Assembly: GCF_932294415.1 (NCBI RefSeq)
Contig: NC_065536.1
Span: 1,302,001-1,366,000, forward strand
Length of the DNA stretch: 64,000 nt
Direction of reading: 5' to 3'
From: Quercus robur
Taxonomy: Eukaryota > Streptophyta > Magnoliopsida > Fagales > Fagaceae
This document shows positions 1 through 11,310 of this stretch, one piece after another (the first letter of the stretch is position 1; every line of letters starts with the position of its first letter). The notes under the pieces were generated by a model, which did not search any database, was not told where the DNA came from, and saw nothing but the letters and a program-made list of their open reading frames with translations. The translations under genes were made by a program, and so were the position numbers.

Positions 1-3000
1 ATCCCATATGTTTATTGGATCATCAAATAATGCAAATATTGAAATTCAAGATAGGCCCATTTAAGACAACAAGATCAAGCCTATCTCCAGTTCAAGATCA
101 AAGTCTATCTCTGGTTCAACTTTGTGGGTCCCTTTTTTTAGACAGTTCCCAAGCCCAGTATTGATAGGGGATCCTGGGCCACCAAAGAAGGGATGATAAA
201 ATGTGGGGTGAACTGGGTCCGAATCTCCACGACCTATTGGAGTCATTATATGAACTGGTTTGTGCGCAAGTGACATAGAGCTCCACGAGGCAAAAATATG
301 ATTTCCTCCTAAGCAATAAAATATCTTTGTAAGTGTTTTAATGTCATAAAATGACCTTTTACCCTTACAAAATGAGTAAAATAATATTATCCATATTATT
401 CACAATGAGAATGAGATTAAAATAGAGTATTTAGGGCTTATCTTTTATTGTGTGAATATTGAAAAGAGTTCTTTTACTCGGTTCCTCCACGATGGTTCCT
501 TGGGAAAGATGTTGCACTGGTTCCTCTACCAGCGGCTCCCAGGACATGGGTCCGTAGTTCCCCGTGCGTGATGTCACAGTTCCTAGGAGTACTAGGTCTT
601 TAATCCATGGAACCCAAAACGCTCATTCCTTGAACCATGGGGCCTTTTATCTAGGAACGCGAAATGCTGGTTCCCTGGCCACAGGATCTTCCTCCATTCT
701 TAATTGATTTTGTCCTTTCTCTTTACCTTTGTAGGTTCTACATAAGAACTATACAATACAAATATTCTTAAGTAATTGTTAATTCCTAGGTTAAATTATA
801 CATTCTAAAACATATACATACATACATATATACATATATATATGAATGAGCTTCATAAAAATGGGTTAGCCACGAGGATCTTGGCCCCAACTCTTACAAA
901 CTTAGTGCTTTTACACAAGACATGTGGGATTTGGAACTCAAGTCCAAGTAGTTTTGTTTGGACATTTCCTTCCAAGATAGTCAGGTGAGGAGGATTTTGT
1001 GGGAAAGAGTGACATCTGATGTGTGCATATTTTTACATATGTTTCTTTGGAGGCTAAGTGATGATCTTAAGGATATGGGACGAAGTCCTCCTCCTTGGCT
1101 CTCTTATTTTGTTCTTTTTCTCTCCTCTCCCCCTTGCTGAATTCTTAAAACTCTAAGAAAATTATCCTATTAAATCTTTGCCCCCCCCCCCCCAATTTCT
1201 GCTCTACTTTGGTGTTCCTTTTATAGTGAATATGGTTTGGGACCCCTAGGCGAGGACGTCCTTGGTTTGCTGGGTAAAACCATGTCTTCTGATAGGAATT
1301 TGAAGGAGTTCCTTGGGCAGAGTTTTAGCTTAGTTTGGAAATTATAACTCAAAAGAGTATTTGGATTTAGCTACAAATGGAAGATGCCTTCTTGGAAAGT
1401 CCAAGGAATAAGTGAGATATTCAATGTAATGGGTGACAACTTTGATTGATAAAGACAACTAAAAGGAAGTTGTGGGGAGATGCCATGCACATAGAGGAAT
1501 TGAGTTAGGCCTTTAGTTCATGCATTCCAAGCAAATACACTAACCAAGGGAAAACTTCAAGATCCTTCTTTCACTAGAAATCACTCCCTACTGACCAAAC
1601 CACTTCTTCGTTACTACCAATTCGAGATCCCATGGGCTTGGACCATAGGTAACAAAGATGATGCTTGGTTTGACTTACTGGGTACTTCATGACATTTGCT
1701 GGGAATCTGAATATACACCTTGGCTTTCTCATGTGTCAGCCAAGGTCCTCTTCTCAAGGCTTTGAAAGGACACATCAAGGTCCTAGGGCCTTGATGTTGA
1801 CTCTTCTTGGTTTGGCCTTTTCCCAGAAATGGCGTAGATTCCTCCTTGCAATGGGTGAGCTTGGAAAGCCTCTAATAATTCTCCCTTTTGCTGCATGTCT
1901 TTTAACCTGACTGAGATCCCTTGGTTCTTTTGTCAGGTACTAAACCGAAGGACATCACTTGTCTCTTTCGCTACTCTTTGCCTCTTGATTTCAATAGGAC
2001 ATCTAACAAATCTTTTATTCTTTTTCTTCTTTCAAGGATACATGTGAGTGATTTGTTCTATCTTGATCGCCCACGTCCTTCTCAAGATCTTCTAGTTTGT
2101 CCACGTCCTTCTTAGGATCTTCAAGCTTTCTCTCAAAGGATTTGCTTCCTGGATGATGGAGATCTCGTTCATGGCCCAAGTTTGAGTCCTCTTTTTTTTA
2201 CTTTTTTATTTCACTTTCCTTATTTTTGGGCCTTTGGGCCTTCATGGTCCTTCTTAACTTCATGAACTGGTCCTTTTTTGGTTAAGGCTCATGGTCTTTC
2301 TTTGCTTTTCATGGAATGGGCTTCCTTGTCACATTTTAGTCCTCAACAAACTTCAAAATACTAGGATAACGTAGAGTGAGAGAACTTTTCAGTAACCCAT
2401 TTTGTGTTAGACATTTTATCAATCAATCTGAGTTCATCTTATAATGTTCTTGTCCTAAGCCCGCTTGAGACCACTTTTTTTCTCAAAAAGTCAGAATCCA
2501 ACATGGTTTTCTTCGTAATGGAAGCTTTGTCTGGGAACATAATGGATGCAAGAAGTTAAATTAATATAAAAAGATGTAGGAAAGTCCCTTTGGGGAACAT
2601 GAACATAACAGGTAAAATGACACCGTAGGAAAAAAAAAAAAAAAAAACCTCTCTTCTTGGCTTCTTGCCCATTTGAATCTGACTCGATCCATCTCTTTTG
2701 CCATTTCTAGCACATCTTCTAGCACAGTTCGTAGTTCCCATGGTTCTATACAATCATGTTCCTTGATGGCTTTGTTGAGTGCATCAATGCAGGTTCTCAG
2801 CCAGCTTTCTCAATTTCAGCAATTGACTCATTGACATTGCCCATCTTATGCTCTTTGCCTCTGGTACGCATCCCTCCCAGTCTCTTTTCACCATAACAGG
2901 GAAGTGTTTATCAGATATTGCAGCATCACTTTTAACTTTAAAAGAGCCGAGGTAGGTTCTTGGCAGTTAATTATATACCTATCACAGCTAAGTGCTAAGA

Positions 3001-4278
3001 CTTATTGTGGGTTTTTTGTTTGATTTTGTTACATTCTTTAATTATTTCTAAGTATTAATTTTTACAAAACCATCTCCTTTTGATCTTGTTTCCTTTTGTT
3101 TTTTTATGCAATTTTTGTTTTAGGATGAGAGACACATAAAAGGAGAGCAAAAATACATATTTACCCATATTTTTAACAGAGGTGAGTTACAAAAGACAAA
3201 CGGAACAAGCCTCAGGTAGGCAAAAAGTGACAATTTTCAAATTACGGATAGGTAGTGTGAATTTAGGCCAAACGGCAAGTAGGTTTATTGTAATTACCCC
3301 TTTAAATTTTATGCAATAGTCATGCTTAGGAAGTTGTAATCATGATATAAGGTGTCCTATTTGTTACTTAGAGAACACTGATATACATGGTTTTAATCTA
3401 CCTATAATTTTATTTAATGGAAACTTAAATTGCACATATGCATTTTCTTATCTTTTTTTATTTTATTATTTTATTTTATTTATTTTCTTGCATAAAAGGG
3501 TGTTTAGTAAAAACCAAGTAAGATAAACATCTTAGCTAGACACATAAAACGTAAGATAATGATATTCATTTTCATTCTTAAAAGTTTTTAGTGAATAGAC
3601 ACTGCCTTTAGAAAATAGGTTATAAGAAACTATTATAGAAAATTTATATTTCATACATTAAATAGCTATTCTAAGTTTTGTGTAATCAAAATTCTTATAT
3701 GAATGAGATTAATATTGTATGATATATATTTTTGAGTATATGGTTTCATAATCCTTTAGGTAGAAGCTATCTTAATTTTCACAATCAAGGATTCAAGGAT
3801 CATGTGAGTTGGTTAAAAAAATTGTAAGTTATAGATGTCTAGTATAGTAAAATTATAGGACTAATTACAACTTCACCCACCTGAGGATAGCTCAGTTAGA
3901 GTTTCGTAACCCATTTCTGTTAAAAACAAGACTAAATATATAATTTTCCTCTACTTTTATATCTTTCCGTTACAAACCCATGAATAGAACTCACATTCAC
4001 CCTTGAAAAGGGGCTTACAATGCTAGATGGCTTATTTCTTAAGCCATGTGAGACATTAGGATCATAACATACCATCACATACCAAATGTTACAAACCCAT
4101 AGGTAGAACTCACTCTTAAAAACTGGCTTACAATAGGAGGGTGCCCAAGAACTTATAAACACATGGTTAAACTTATTCTTAATTCATGTGGGACATTAGG
4201 ATCATAACATTCTCTCCTTCAAAAACACAAAAACTATAAAAATACAAGATCAAATAAGATCAAACCTCAATGGTTAAA
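1..4278. other. Intergenic, repeat-like, no intact gene
   Basis: I see no intact gene here. The stretch holds pyrimidine-rich and transposon-like sequence, an 11-base C run near 1183 and an A/T run near 2630. Between about 3970 and 4212 there is a degenerate tandem duplication, in which a block starting with 'gttacaaaccca' and ending with 'attaggatcataacat' occurs twice. Two sequences containing 'taacagaggtgagttac' or its relative, at about 3160-3300 and 3857-3945, lie back to back and resemble ends of Mutator-type elements. No TSD could be matched. The short ORFs lack any recognisable domain. Confidence 0.5.
2650..2935 (-). pseudogene. Possible decayed coding fragment, unidentified
   Basis: On the minus strand two overlapping frames give protein-like sequence. 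One contains EPWELRTVLEDVLEMAKEMD and the other DWEGCVPEAKSIRWAMSMSQ, with stops and a frame change between them. The amino-acid mix (acidic and basic helix-like, with Trp) looks more like real protein than random AT-rich translation. I do not recognise the family. It could be a gene fragment carried by a transposon or a chance open stretch. Confidence 0.25.
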
Positions 4279-4283
4279 GTGTT
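4279..4283. repeat. Target-site duplication, left (gtgtt)
   Basis: The five bases gtgtt stand directly before the TG that opens the left LTR. They are repeated directly after the CA that closes the right LTR (10761-10765). A 5-bp direct repeat is the normal mark of LTR-retrotransposon integration, and it fixes both outer edges of the element. Confidence 0.9.
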
Positions 4284-5385
4284 TGTAAAGTTGAATTTTA
4301 TCAATCATCTTATTGGCTTTATTTCGTGTCAAATTTGCTTACATTTTAGCAATTAGTAATCTTGTATTTAGGTGGGAATCATGTAAGGGTAGTAAGTGAG
4401 AGAGTGTGAAGAAATGTTCAAGATTGTGCAAGGATGCAGAGACTCGCAGCTGGACTCGCGGGTGACTCGCGACTAGCAAACCGCCAAAGTTGGCACGCGT
4501 GTGGAGCATACAGGGGAGCTGAAGAGTCATGCTAGCTGTTGCATTACAGGACAAAAGTCCCAAGCTGGCCAGGTCGTTAGCTCGCGGCTTGAACTCGCGA
4601 CTCAGCCCAATCGTGAGGCCAAGTCGCCAGACCGCCCTGTTTGGGAAAAACTGACTTTTCACATTCCTTCTCACCCGACTATATATAGACCCTTATACCC
4701 ATGATATTCAAAGAGCTTCTAGAGAGAATTTTGAGAGAGAAACCTTAGAGAAAAATAAGATTGATTCATCCACAATCTTCACATAGAGACTCTTTTAATT
4801 CCTCTATTCTCTTCCTCTCCATTGTCAAATCCTTGAGAGGTTCTTAGCCAAACCCTTTTTCTCACCATACCCATATCTGTGAGAAGGCTTTTTGGTGCTT
4901 TGGGAAGCAGTTAGGAAGGGACCAATTTCATATTGGTTGACGCTATGGTCAAGTAGCAGAATCTGGTAAGCTAAAGAAGAAATAGGTTCGGCGTAACCTC
5001 GTTGGAGTAGGAGCTTGGAGGGCTTAGGTACATTGGGTAGATTAGGCTTGAAGGGTCATATGATGTTCATGTATCCCAACTACATTCTTTAGTAGATTAT
5101 TTATCGCTTGGAGGGCGGCGAAGAGGTTTTATGCCGAGGGCCACGGTTTCCTCTTCGATAACACATTGTTATGTTGTCCTTGTATTTGCATCTCTCTTCC
5201 CTTAATCTTTGCCATTTAATTTCTGTTGTGGATGTGATTTTATTTGATTTAGATTTTTTATCAATTTTGCATTAAGTTTATGTTCATATTCTGCATATTA
5301 ATTGTTTGATATAAAGCTCGAATTGGTAATTTGTTAATTGGGGGTCTAAATGTTTATAGTGTTTTATACACTAATTGAACTTTCA
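4284..5385 (+). repeat. 5' LTR
   Basis: The 1102-bp terminal repeat begins TGTAAAGTTG and ends CTTTCA. It aligns along its whole length with 9692-10760. It contains a TATA box (4680-4687) and a GC-richer block at about 4435-4640 with repeated CTCGCG/TCGCGA words. A stretch at about 4710-4765 (agagagaattttgagagaga) is missing or reduced in the 3' LTR. Confidence 0.9.
4680..4687 (+). promoter_or_regulatory. TATA box of the 5' LTR promoter
   Basis: TATATATA followed by GACCC lies in the middle of the LTR, at the same relative place as 10088-10095 in the 3' LTR. The retrotransposon transcript would be expected to start about 30 bases downstream. Confidence 0.6.
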
Positions 5386-5387
5386 AT

Positions 5388-5399
5388 TGGTATCAGAGT
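5388..5399 (+). other. Primer binding site (initiator tRNA-Met type)
   Basis: TGGTATCAGAGT begins two bases after the end of the 5' LTR. It matches the well-known plant Copia primer site TGGTATCAGAGC, complementary to the 3' end of initiator tRNA-Met, with one change at the last base. Confidence 0.85.
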
Positions 5400-5461
5400 G
5401 AGTACACCTGTTGTGGTTTAAATACCTAAGTTTGATCCTTGACCCCTTGTGTTTATTTGCC

Positions 5462-6496
5462 ATGGATAGTGCTTTGTATGCCTCTTTGTATGATTTGGTT
5501 GGTGATGAATGTAACATGCCATGTGTTTGTGAAAATGCCTCTATGAGTGATAATTCTCATGATTGTGATGCTATGTTACATGAATATTTGGATGTTGTTG
5601 ATATTCCTAACATCAAACTCTTGAAGAAAAACGTTAAGAAGTTCAATAAGGATTTGAGCAAGTTATTTTGTGAAAATGATGATTTGATTGCTATGCTAAA
5701 TGAAACAAACAAATTGGTTGAAAAATATAAAATACTTGCTGAAAATTCTCTTGAAAAGCTGAAAGAGTTTGAATGTTTGAATATGGACTTGGATGCTAAA
5801 CTTGTTTTGTCTAACAAACTTGTAGATGAGCTAAAATGTGAAAATGAATCTCTTAAGATACATGCCAAATATTTGATTGCTGAACCTATTGCTAAAAAGG
5901 ATGATAATATATGTTGCAATCATATTGTGGTACCCAATTTCATGCCTATTGTGGGTTCTACCTCTAAGGACAAATCGGTGTACATTCCTCCACATAAAAG
6001 AAATCAAAAGGTAGAGAGAAAAGCTATTAAGTCAAAGCCTCTGTTTAGGTCTCAACTTAAGGCTTTGAATGGATCTAAGTTTGTTCCAACTTGCCACCAT
6101 TGTGGTGTAATTGGTCATATAAGACCTCATTGTCATAAGTTGAAGAGAGAATAAAACCATGTTGCTAGATCCCTTCCCAAAAAGTCTAGTAGACCTAAAC
6201 ACATTATTTGTCATCATTGTGGTGCTTTTGGTCATCTAAGACCTCATTGCTCTAAATTTCATGTTCTTAAAAGAATCAAAAGAAAAGAAAAACTTAAGCT
6301 TCTTGGAAGTTGTGCTAAAAAGAGTAAACCAGTTTTGAGTGAAAATAGCATGTTGTTAAAGAAAATGTTTAATGCTCTTAACTCTTTGACTATGTGCATC
6401 TCCGGTCCTCATTCTTTCAACCCTCGTCTCACTTCTCTTGAGACACTCATTCCAAACCATCGTTCCATTTGGATGAGAAAGGGTTCCTATGATTGA
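5462..6496 (+). pseudogene. gag: gag-like ORF with two CCHC zinc knuckles, broken by one stop
   Basis: From the ATG at 5462 the frame is open for 230 codons to a TAA at 6152-6154. It then continues in the same frame without further stops to the TGA at 6494-6496. The first part is Asn/Lys/Glu-rich and helical (likely coiled coil, residues about 45-150). The end of the first segment has a CX2CX4HX4C knuckle (CHHCGVIGHIRPHC), and a second one (CHHCGAFGHLRPHC) lies just after the stop. Retrotransposon gag proteins package RNA in cytoplasmic particles and bind it with such knuckles. The stop may be a mutation or may limit the product to one knuckle. An upstream in-frame ATG at 5411 is also available, but 5462 fits the start of the low-complexity gag better. 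Confidence 0.75.
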
Positions 6497-9400
6497 GTTT
6501 TTGTTCTTTTAGTCCTTGATCTAATTCTTTCGATCTTTATAAGACTCTTCATGTATTAATTGTTATATCTTTATACATTTTGTGCATCTTGCATTTATTT
6601 GTATGCATTGCTTTTGTTTTCTATCTTACTTTTATGTTTTAGTTTTGTATGAGTAAAAATCCAAAACCACATAAAAAGTGAAAAATTCAAAAAGTTTAAT
6701 CGTATATATTTGAGCACCTTTCACATATGAGTTTAGCCTTATACCTTTGTACAAATGGTTTTGTGCATTTACGAGCTTAGCTTGTTCTTTTTGCACTTAT
6801 ATCTTTGTGGGAAAAATCTTGACATCTTTGTGTGATTGTTGTAAATCAATCTTCAAGCTTGTCATGAATGATTAGTCAATAGTCATGTTAGTTTTGATAC
6901 ATGCATAGACTTGTGCCTATATCTCTTCCCACTCTTTTATTTTTATTACTTAAAGAGTTCAGTAAATGTAAATCTCAAAATGAAAAGAGATAACGAGTTG
7001 CAAAAGCCGTCGCACATACTAGTATTCAACTAGAAAAAAGAGAAAGCGATTTATATGAAAATGTATGATGCCCAAAAAGTCAAAGGCTTGTTCATCAAAT
7101 TGAAATATCAAAAATTTCAGGCATCAATCTCAAAATGAGATATATTGATTCAAAATAATCAAATGTTATGAATTGTAAAGAAACCAAATGAAAAGCTTCA
7201 TCGTATGTAATAATTTTCTTGTGGGAGGTCATATATGTTCATTTCTATAATTGAGATAGACCACTTGACTTAGTACTAGTTGTGTATGACTTGATTGAAT
7301 TGATCATTAAAACTTTACTCTAGACTAAGGACTATTCCACATTTGATACACACACACAACACACATGTCTAATGTTCAATGGATGTTTTATTCATTTGTT
7401 AGATTGTATTTTTCTAAATGTGATGTGTGTGTGTGCTCAACTATATATTGATCAATCCAAAAAGATATTTGATCATTTTATATGTTTTTGGAAGTGATTT
7501 TTATCACTCTTTGTGTTCATGTTTAGTGCTTACTTTGTTTTTCATTATTTAGACATGTTCTGTGTTGAAAAAGAGGTGTCAGAGTTTTTCGCGACTGAGC
7601 TGGCAACTCGCCAGTCGCGAAACCCCAGTCGCGAGTTCATCCAAAAGCTTTGGCGATTCACTCGCGACTTGCGAAAATTTTCACGACTAAACCTGGCGAC
7701 TCGCCCAGTCGCGAAACGCCCAGAAACAGCTTTTTAAAGGGCTTTTCGTGGGAAACCTGTTTTAAACTTCTCCCATCCTCTTTTAAACCCCTCTTTCAAT
7801 ATTTTTACATTAAAACACAATCAATTTGAATGGTTTTTCATTCCATTAACATCTCTAAGGTAATTATAAACTTTTTATTAATTTTAATTCTTAGATTATG
7901 TTTTGGAGAGTTTTGTGCTCTTGGTTGGGATTTTCATCATAGGGGTTGGGAAAACTTAATTTTTTGCCAAATTTTTTTATGGGATTAGTTTCTTTTGATG
8001 ATTTGCTTTGGATATTGGCCCCTTGTGGCAAAAAGAACATGTATTAAGGGTGGATTTCATGATGTTTATGCATTATTTTTCATTATTGTTTATAGTGTGC
8101 ACGCTAGATGTTTGATAAAATTCTTCTTAGGCATTTTCTCACTTGCTTGGACTCCGATGAGTACCAAACTTTGGGGTTTCTCATGTTTCCTCATTAGGAA
8201 CATGTTTGGTTCTTTGGTTGTGTATTTATCACACATTGCCCCACAAGTGTTTTTTCCATGCATTGGTCATGCATTGCACATAGCCACCTCTTGCACATAC
8301 CTTTGCTACCCTTGTCATGCATTGGTCTATAACTTGCTTCTTCATCCTAGCATGTCATGTTTACCTTATACTTTGTAGCATTTTATTTTGTCCTAGGTTA
8401 AAGTTTCATTTTCTCATTCATCTCGCATCCCTCATGCATTATTATCATTGTTCTTACCTTCATCTTTTGCCCTCTTTTCTCCTTAACCCTTTGTCTATTC
8501 CTGACAAAAAAGGGGAGAGTATACTTCAGAGTAGTATACCGGAGAGTTTTGTCATTTCTTTATGACTCTTGTGCACAACCTTAGGGGGAGAAATTCTATT
8601 TCTCGTACACATTTGTATAGGGAGAGATATTCCATAGGAGATATGCATATACCAAGGGGGAGAAGACATTGTGTTAATAAGAAAACTCTGTTCTATTTGT
8701 TTTCTTGTTGACTTTTTGGTGCTTTGAGTTATGTTTTGTTGTTCTTATTACATCATGTTTGTATGTTGGATATGCATACATCCTTAAGCTATTGTGCTTC
8801 ATTGAATGCATGTTCGAATAATTATTTGCTTTGCTATGTGATCATTGTAGTCATTTCTATATAACTGTTTTGGTGTATGTTCAAGTTGCTCACATGTTTC
8901 ACATAATGTTTTTCTTGATCGCAATTTACTTGTTACATTATACTTGTTCGTTTATTACTTGTTTTACCTTGAGGGTCTAATGTGTTTTGTGCAAGTGTTT
9001 TAGGTTATAGGTATTTATGTTCCAAGTTCATTACAGCTCCTATGACTCGTGATAGGGGGAATGATATGATAAGGGAAGTGTTTATTTTTGTACTTTGGGA
9101 TTTGTACCTAATTTGTGCCCATGTTACTTTTGTAAGCTTTTAGGGTTTATTTCCATGTGCTATTTGTAGGCTTTTATGGTTTGTATCATGCTTATGCAAC
9201 CTTTATGTTATGTTGTCTAATACTTTTAGCTAAATGTTATGCATTTTCTTTAAGCATTCTCACTCTTATGCCCTTATAGGATTTTGTTCCTAGATGCATA
9301 TACTTTATGTATTGTGCATTGGTTAAATGTTGGGCATGCAAGTGATTTGCATTGAGCTTATTGGCTTGTATGTCCAGATGTTCATTCCAAGTGTGAATAA

Positions 9401-9679
9401 GCATTGTGGTCACTATTTTATAGTGATTGCCTATTTGGTCAAGCCATGGTTTATTTCTCATTCCATTTTGCTTGATCGTATTGTGCTTGCCTCATATGCA
9501 ATTACAAGTTTTTTTGCATACAATGATGATACTGTGTTGTTATGTTTCAGGAGATTTTTGTTCATATGATTCAAGAGCTTATTAGATTCTAGAGTTAAGT
9601 GTGAGTGAGTTTTGTTCAACTGTTCCCAACTCACATGTTAAGTCTAGAGTTTGTTTTAGGGTTTTGTCACGGAATAGCC
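6497..9679 (+). other. Retrotransposon internal region without pol
   Basis: About 3.2 kb of T-rich sequence contains no reverse transcriptase, integrase or RNase H motif in any frame. The short ORFs (for example 7995-8378) are low-complexity Cys/Leu/Phe-rich and look accidental. A block at about 7588-7710 repeats words such as TCGCGA and CTCGCGAC that also occur in the LTRs. Purine-rich runs of the form AGGGGGAGA occur near 8511, 8583 and 8655, with a shorter one near 9054. Confidence 0.6.
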
Positions 9680-9691
9680 AAAGGGGGAGAT
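9680..9691 (+). other. Polypurine tract
   Basis: AAAGGGGGAGAT lies immediately before the TG of the 3' LTR at 9692. This is the usual position and composition for the primer of plus-strand DNA synthesis. Confidence 0.85.
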
Positions 9692-10760
9692 TGTAAGGTT
9701 GAATTTTATCAACCATCTTGTTGGCTTTATTCCGTACCAAATTTGCTTGTATTTTAGCAATTAGTAACCCTGTATTTTGGTGGGAATCATGTAAGGGTAG
9801 TGAGTGAAAGAATGTGAAGAAATGCTCAAGATTGTACAAGGATGCAGAGACTCGCGGCTGGACTCGCGGGTGACTCGTGACTAGCAAGCCGCCAAAGTTA
9901 GCACACGTGTGGAGCATACAAGGGAGCTGAAGAGTCATGCCAACTGTTGCACTACAGGACAAAAGTCCCAGGCTGGCCAGGCCGTTAGCTCACGGCTTAA
10001 ACTCGCGATTCAGCCCAGTCGTGAGGCCAAGTCACTAGACCACCCTGTTTGGGAAAAACTGACTTTTTACATTCCTTCTCACCCGACTATATATAGACCC
10101 TTATATCCACGATATTCAGAGAGCTGAAAAAAAATATTGATTCATCCACAATCTTCACATAGAGACTCTTCAAATTCTTCCACTCTCTTCCTCTCCATTG
10201 TCAAATCCTTGAGAGGTTCTTAGCCAAACCCTTTTCTCACCATACCCATATCTGTGAGAAGGCTTTTTGGTGTTTTGGGAAGCAGTTAGGAAGGGACTAA
10301 TTTCATATTGGTTGATGCTATGGTCAAGTAGTGGGATCTAGTAAGCTAAAGAAGAAATAGGTTCGGCGTAACCTCATTGGAGTAGGAGCTTGAAGGGCTT
10401 AGGTACATTGGGTAGATTAGGCTTGGAGGGTCTTCTAATGTTCATGTATCCCAACTACATTCTTTAGTGGATTATTTACCACTTGGAGGGCGGCGGAGAG
10501 GTTTTACGCGGAGGGCTTCGGTTTTCTCTTCGATAACACATCGTTGTGTTGTCCTTGTATTTGCATCTCTCTTCCCTTAATCTTTACCATTTAATTTCTG
10601 CTGTTGATGTGGTTTTATTTGGTTTAGATTGTTTATCAATTCTGTATTAAGCTTATGTTCATATTCTGCACATTAATTGTTTGATATTAAGCTTGGATTG
10701 GTAATTTGTTAATTGGGGATCTAAACGTTCATAGTGTTTTATACACTAATTGGACTTTCA
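9692..10760 (+). repeat. 3' LTR
   Basis: The 1069-bp copy of the 5' LTR begins TGTAAGGTTG, ends GGACTTTCA and carries its TATA box at 10088-10095. It is followed by the TSD gtgtt at 10761-10765. Confidence 0.9.
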
Positions 10761-10837
10761 GTGTTAAATTTCAAACTACAAATAGACAACTTAAATTTCA
10801 ATTAAATCACGCGTGGGTAAGTTGTAATTTTCCCAAA

Positions 10838-11034
10838 GAGAGATGCTACGTCTACAACATTTTTACAACAAATCATAGGTGGTTAGTTGTTATTAGTTCA
10901 AATTTGAAACTAACACTAAGATTACTTTTTTGCCCCCAACAATAACAACCAGTAACAACTTGCCACTAAGGATTTGTTGTAACAACTTGCCACTAAGGAT
11001 TTGTTGTAAAAATGTTGTGGACATATCATTTCTC
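10838..11034. mobile_element. Mutator-type MITE, copy 1
   Basis: The 197-bp element has inverted ends GAGAGATGCTACGTCTACAA and, reading inward on the other strand, GAGAAATGATATGTCCACAA. Flanks ttttcccaaa and tttgcccaaa form a degenerate 10-bp duplication. It belongs to the same family as 25590-25768. A 27-bp unit starting 'taacaacttgccactaagg' is tandemly doubled near its right end. It has no coding capacity. Confidence 0.75.
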
Positions 11035-11116
11035 TTTGCCCAAAACTATAAAAACACAAAGGATGTCCAACAGGAATTCAATCAATTCATAACTTTGCTC
11101 TCTAAAGATGGTAAAG

Positions 11117-11310
11117 ACTCAATTATAGGAGAAAGTATATGTTGTTTCTGAAACTCTAACTCAGCATTCATGTGGTGCTTCTAAGTCCAATAATAAATTG
11201 ACACATGTTTTAAAATGACAGGTTAGCATATTTAGGTCACTTAAAATAAAAAGGCAAAAATGCCCCTAAAAACTTCAAAATCCCGCCACTAACTCTTGCT
11301 TTTTCCCTTT
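11117..11310. repeat. Inverted repeat partner of the NLR promoter segment
   Basis: This segment matches the reverse complement of 20430-20612 over about 170-190 bp, with small indels. Shared words include gagaaagtatatg, aagtccaataataaattgac, acacatgtt and aaaaatgcccctaaaaa. It may be a copy of an unclassified repeat or one arm of a very large inverted-repeat element. No clear TSD was found at either copy. Confidence 0.65.

Larger units (their letters stand above)
4284..10760 (+). mobile_element. Non-autonomous gag-only LTR retrotransposon (Copia-like)
   Basis: The element is 6477 bp long with LTRs of 1102 and 1069 bp, both opening TGTAA and closing TTCA, and with 5-bp TSDs gtgtt. The internal region (5386-9691) starts with a primer site complementary to initiator tRNA-Met and ends with a polypurine tract. 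It encodes only a gag-like protein; no protease, integrase, reverse transcriptase or RNase H coding is visible in 6500-9690. Movement would therefore need enzymes supplied in trans by a related full element. The tRNA-Met-type primer site and several extra purine tracts upstream of the real one suggest a Copia element, perhaps of the Sirevirus branch. That placement is inference. The LTRs differ by many substitutions and about 33 bp of length, so the insertion is not recent. Confidence 0.88.

Noticed and set aside
4339..4704. ORFs of 111 aa (-) and 67 aa (+) in the LTR, with a 126-aa relative at 9582-9962
   Set aside because: They fall in the GC-richer LTR block, appear in both LTRs with different lengths, and have no domain; they are non-coding LTR sequence.
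5462..9691. Endogenous viral sequence
   Set aside because: The only coding is retrotransposon gag-like; no viral coat, movement or envelope-like protein is visible.
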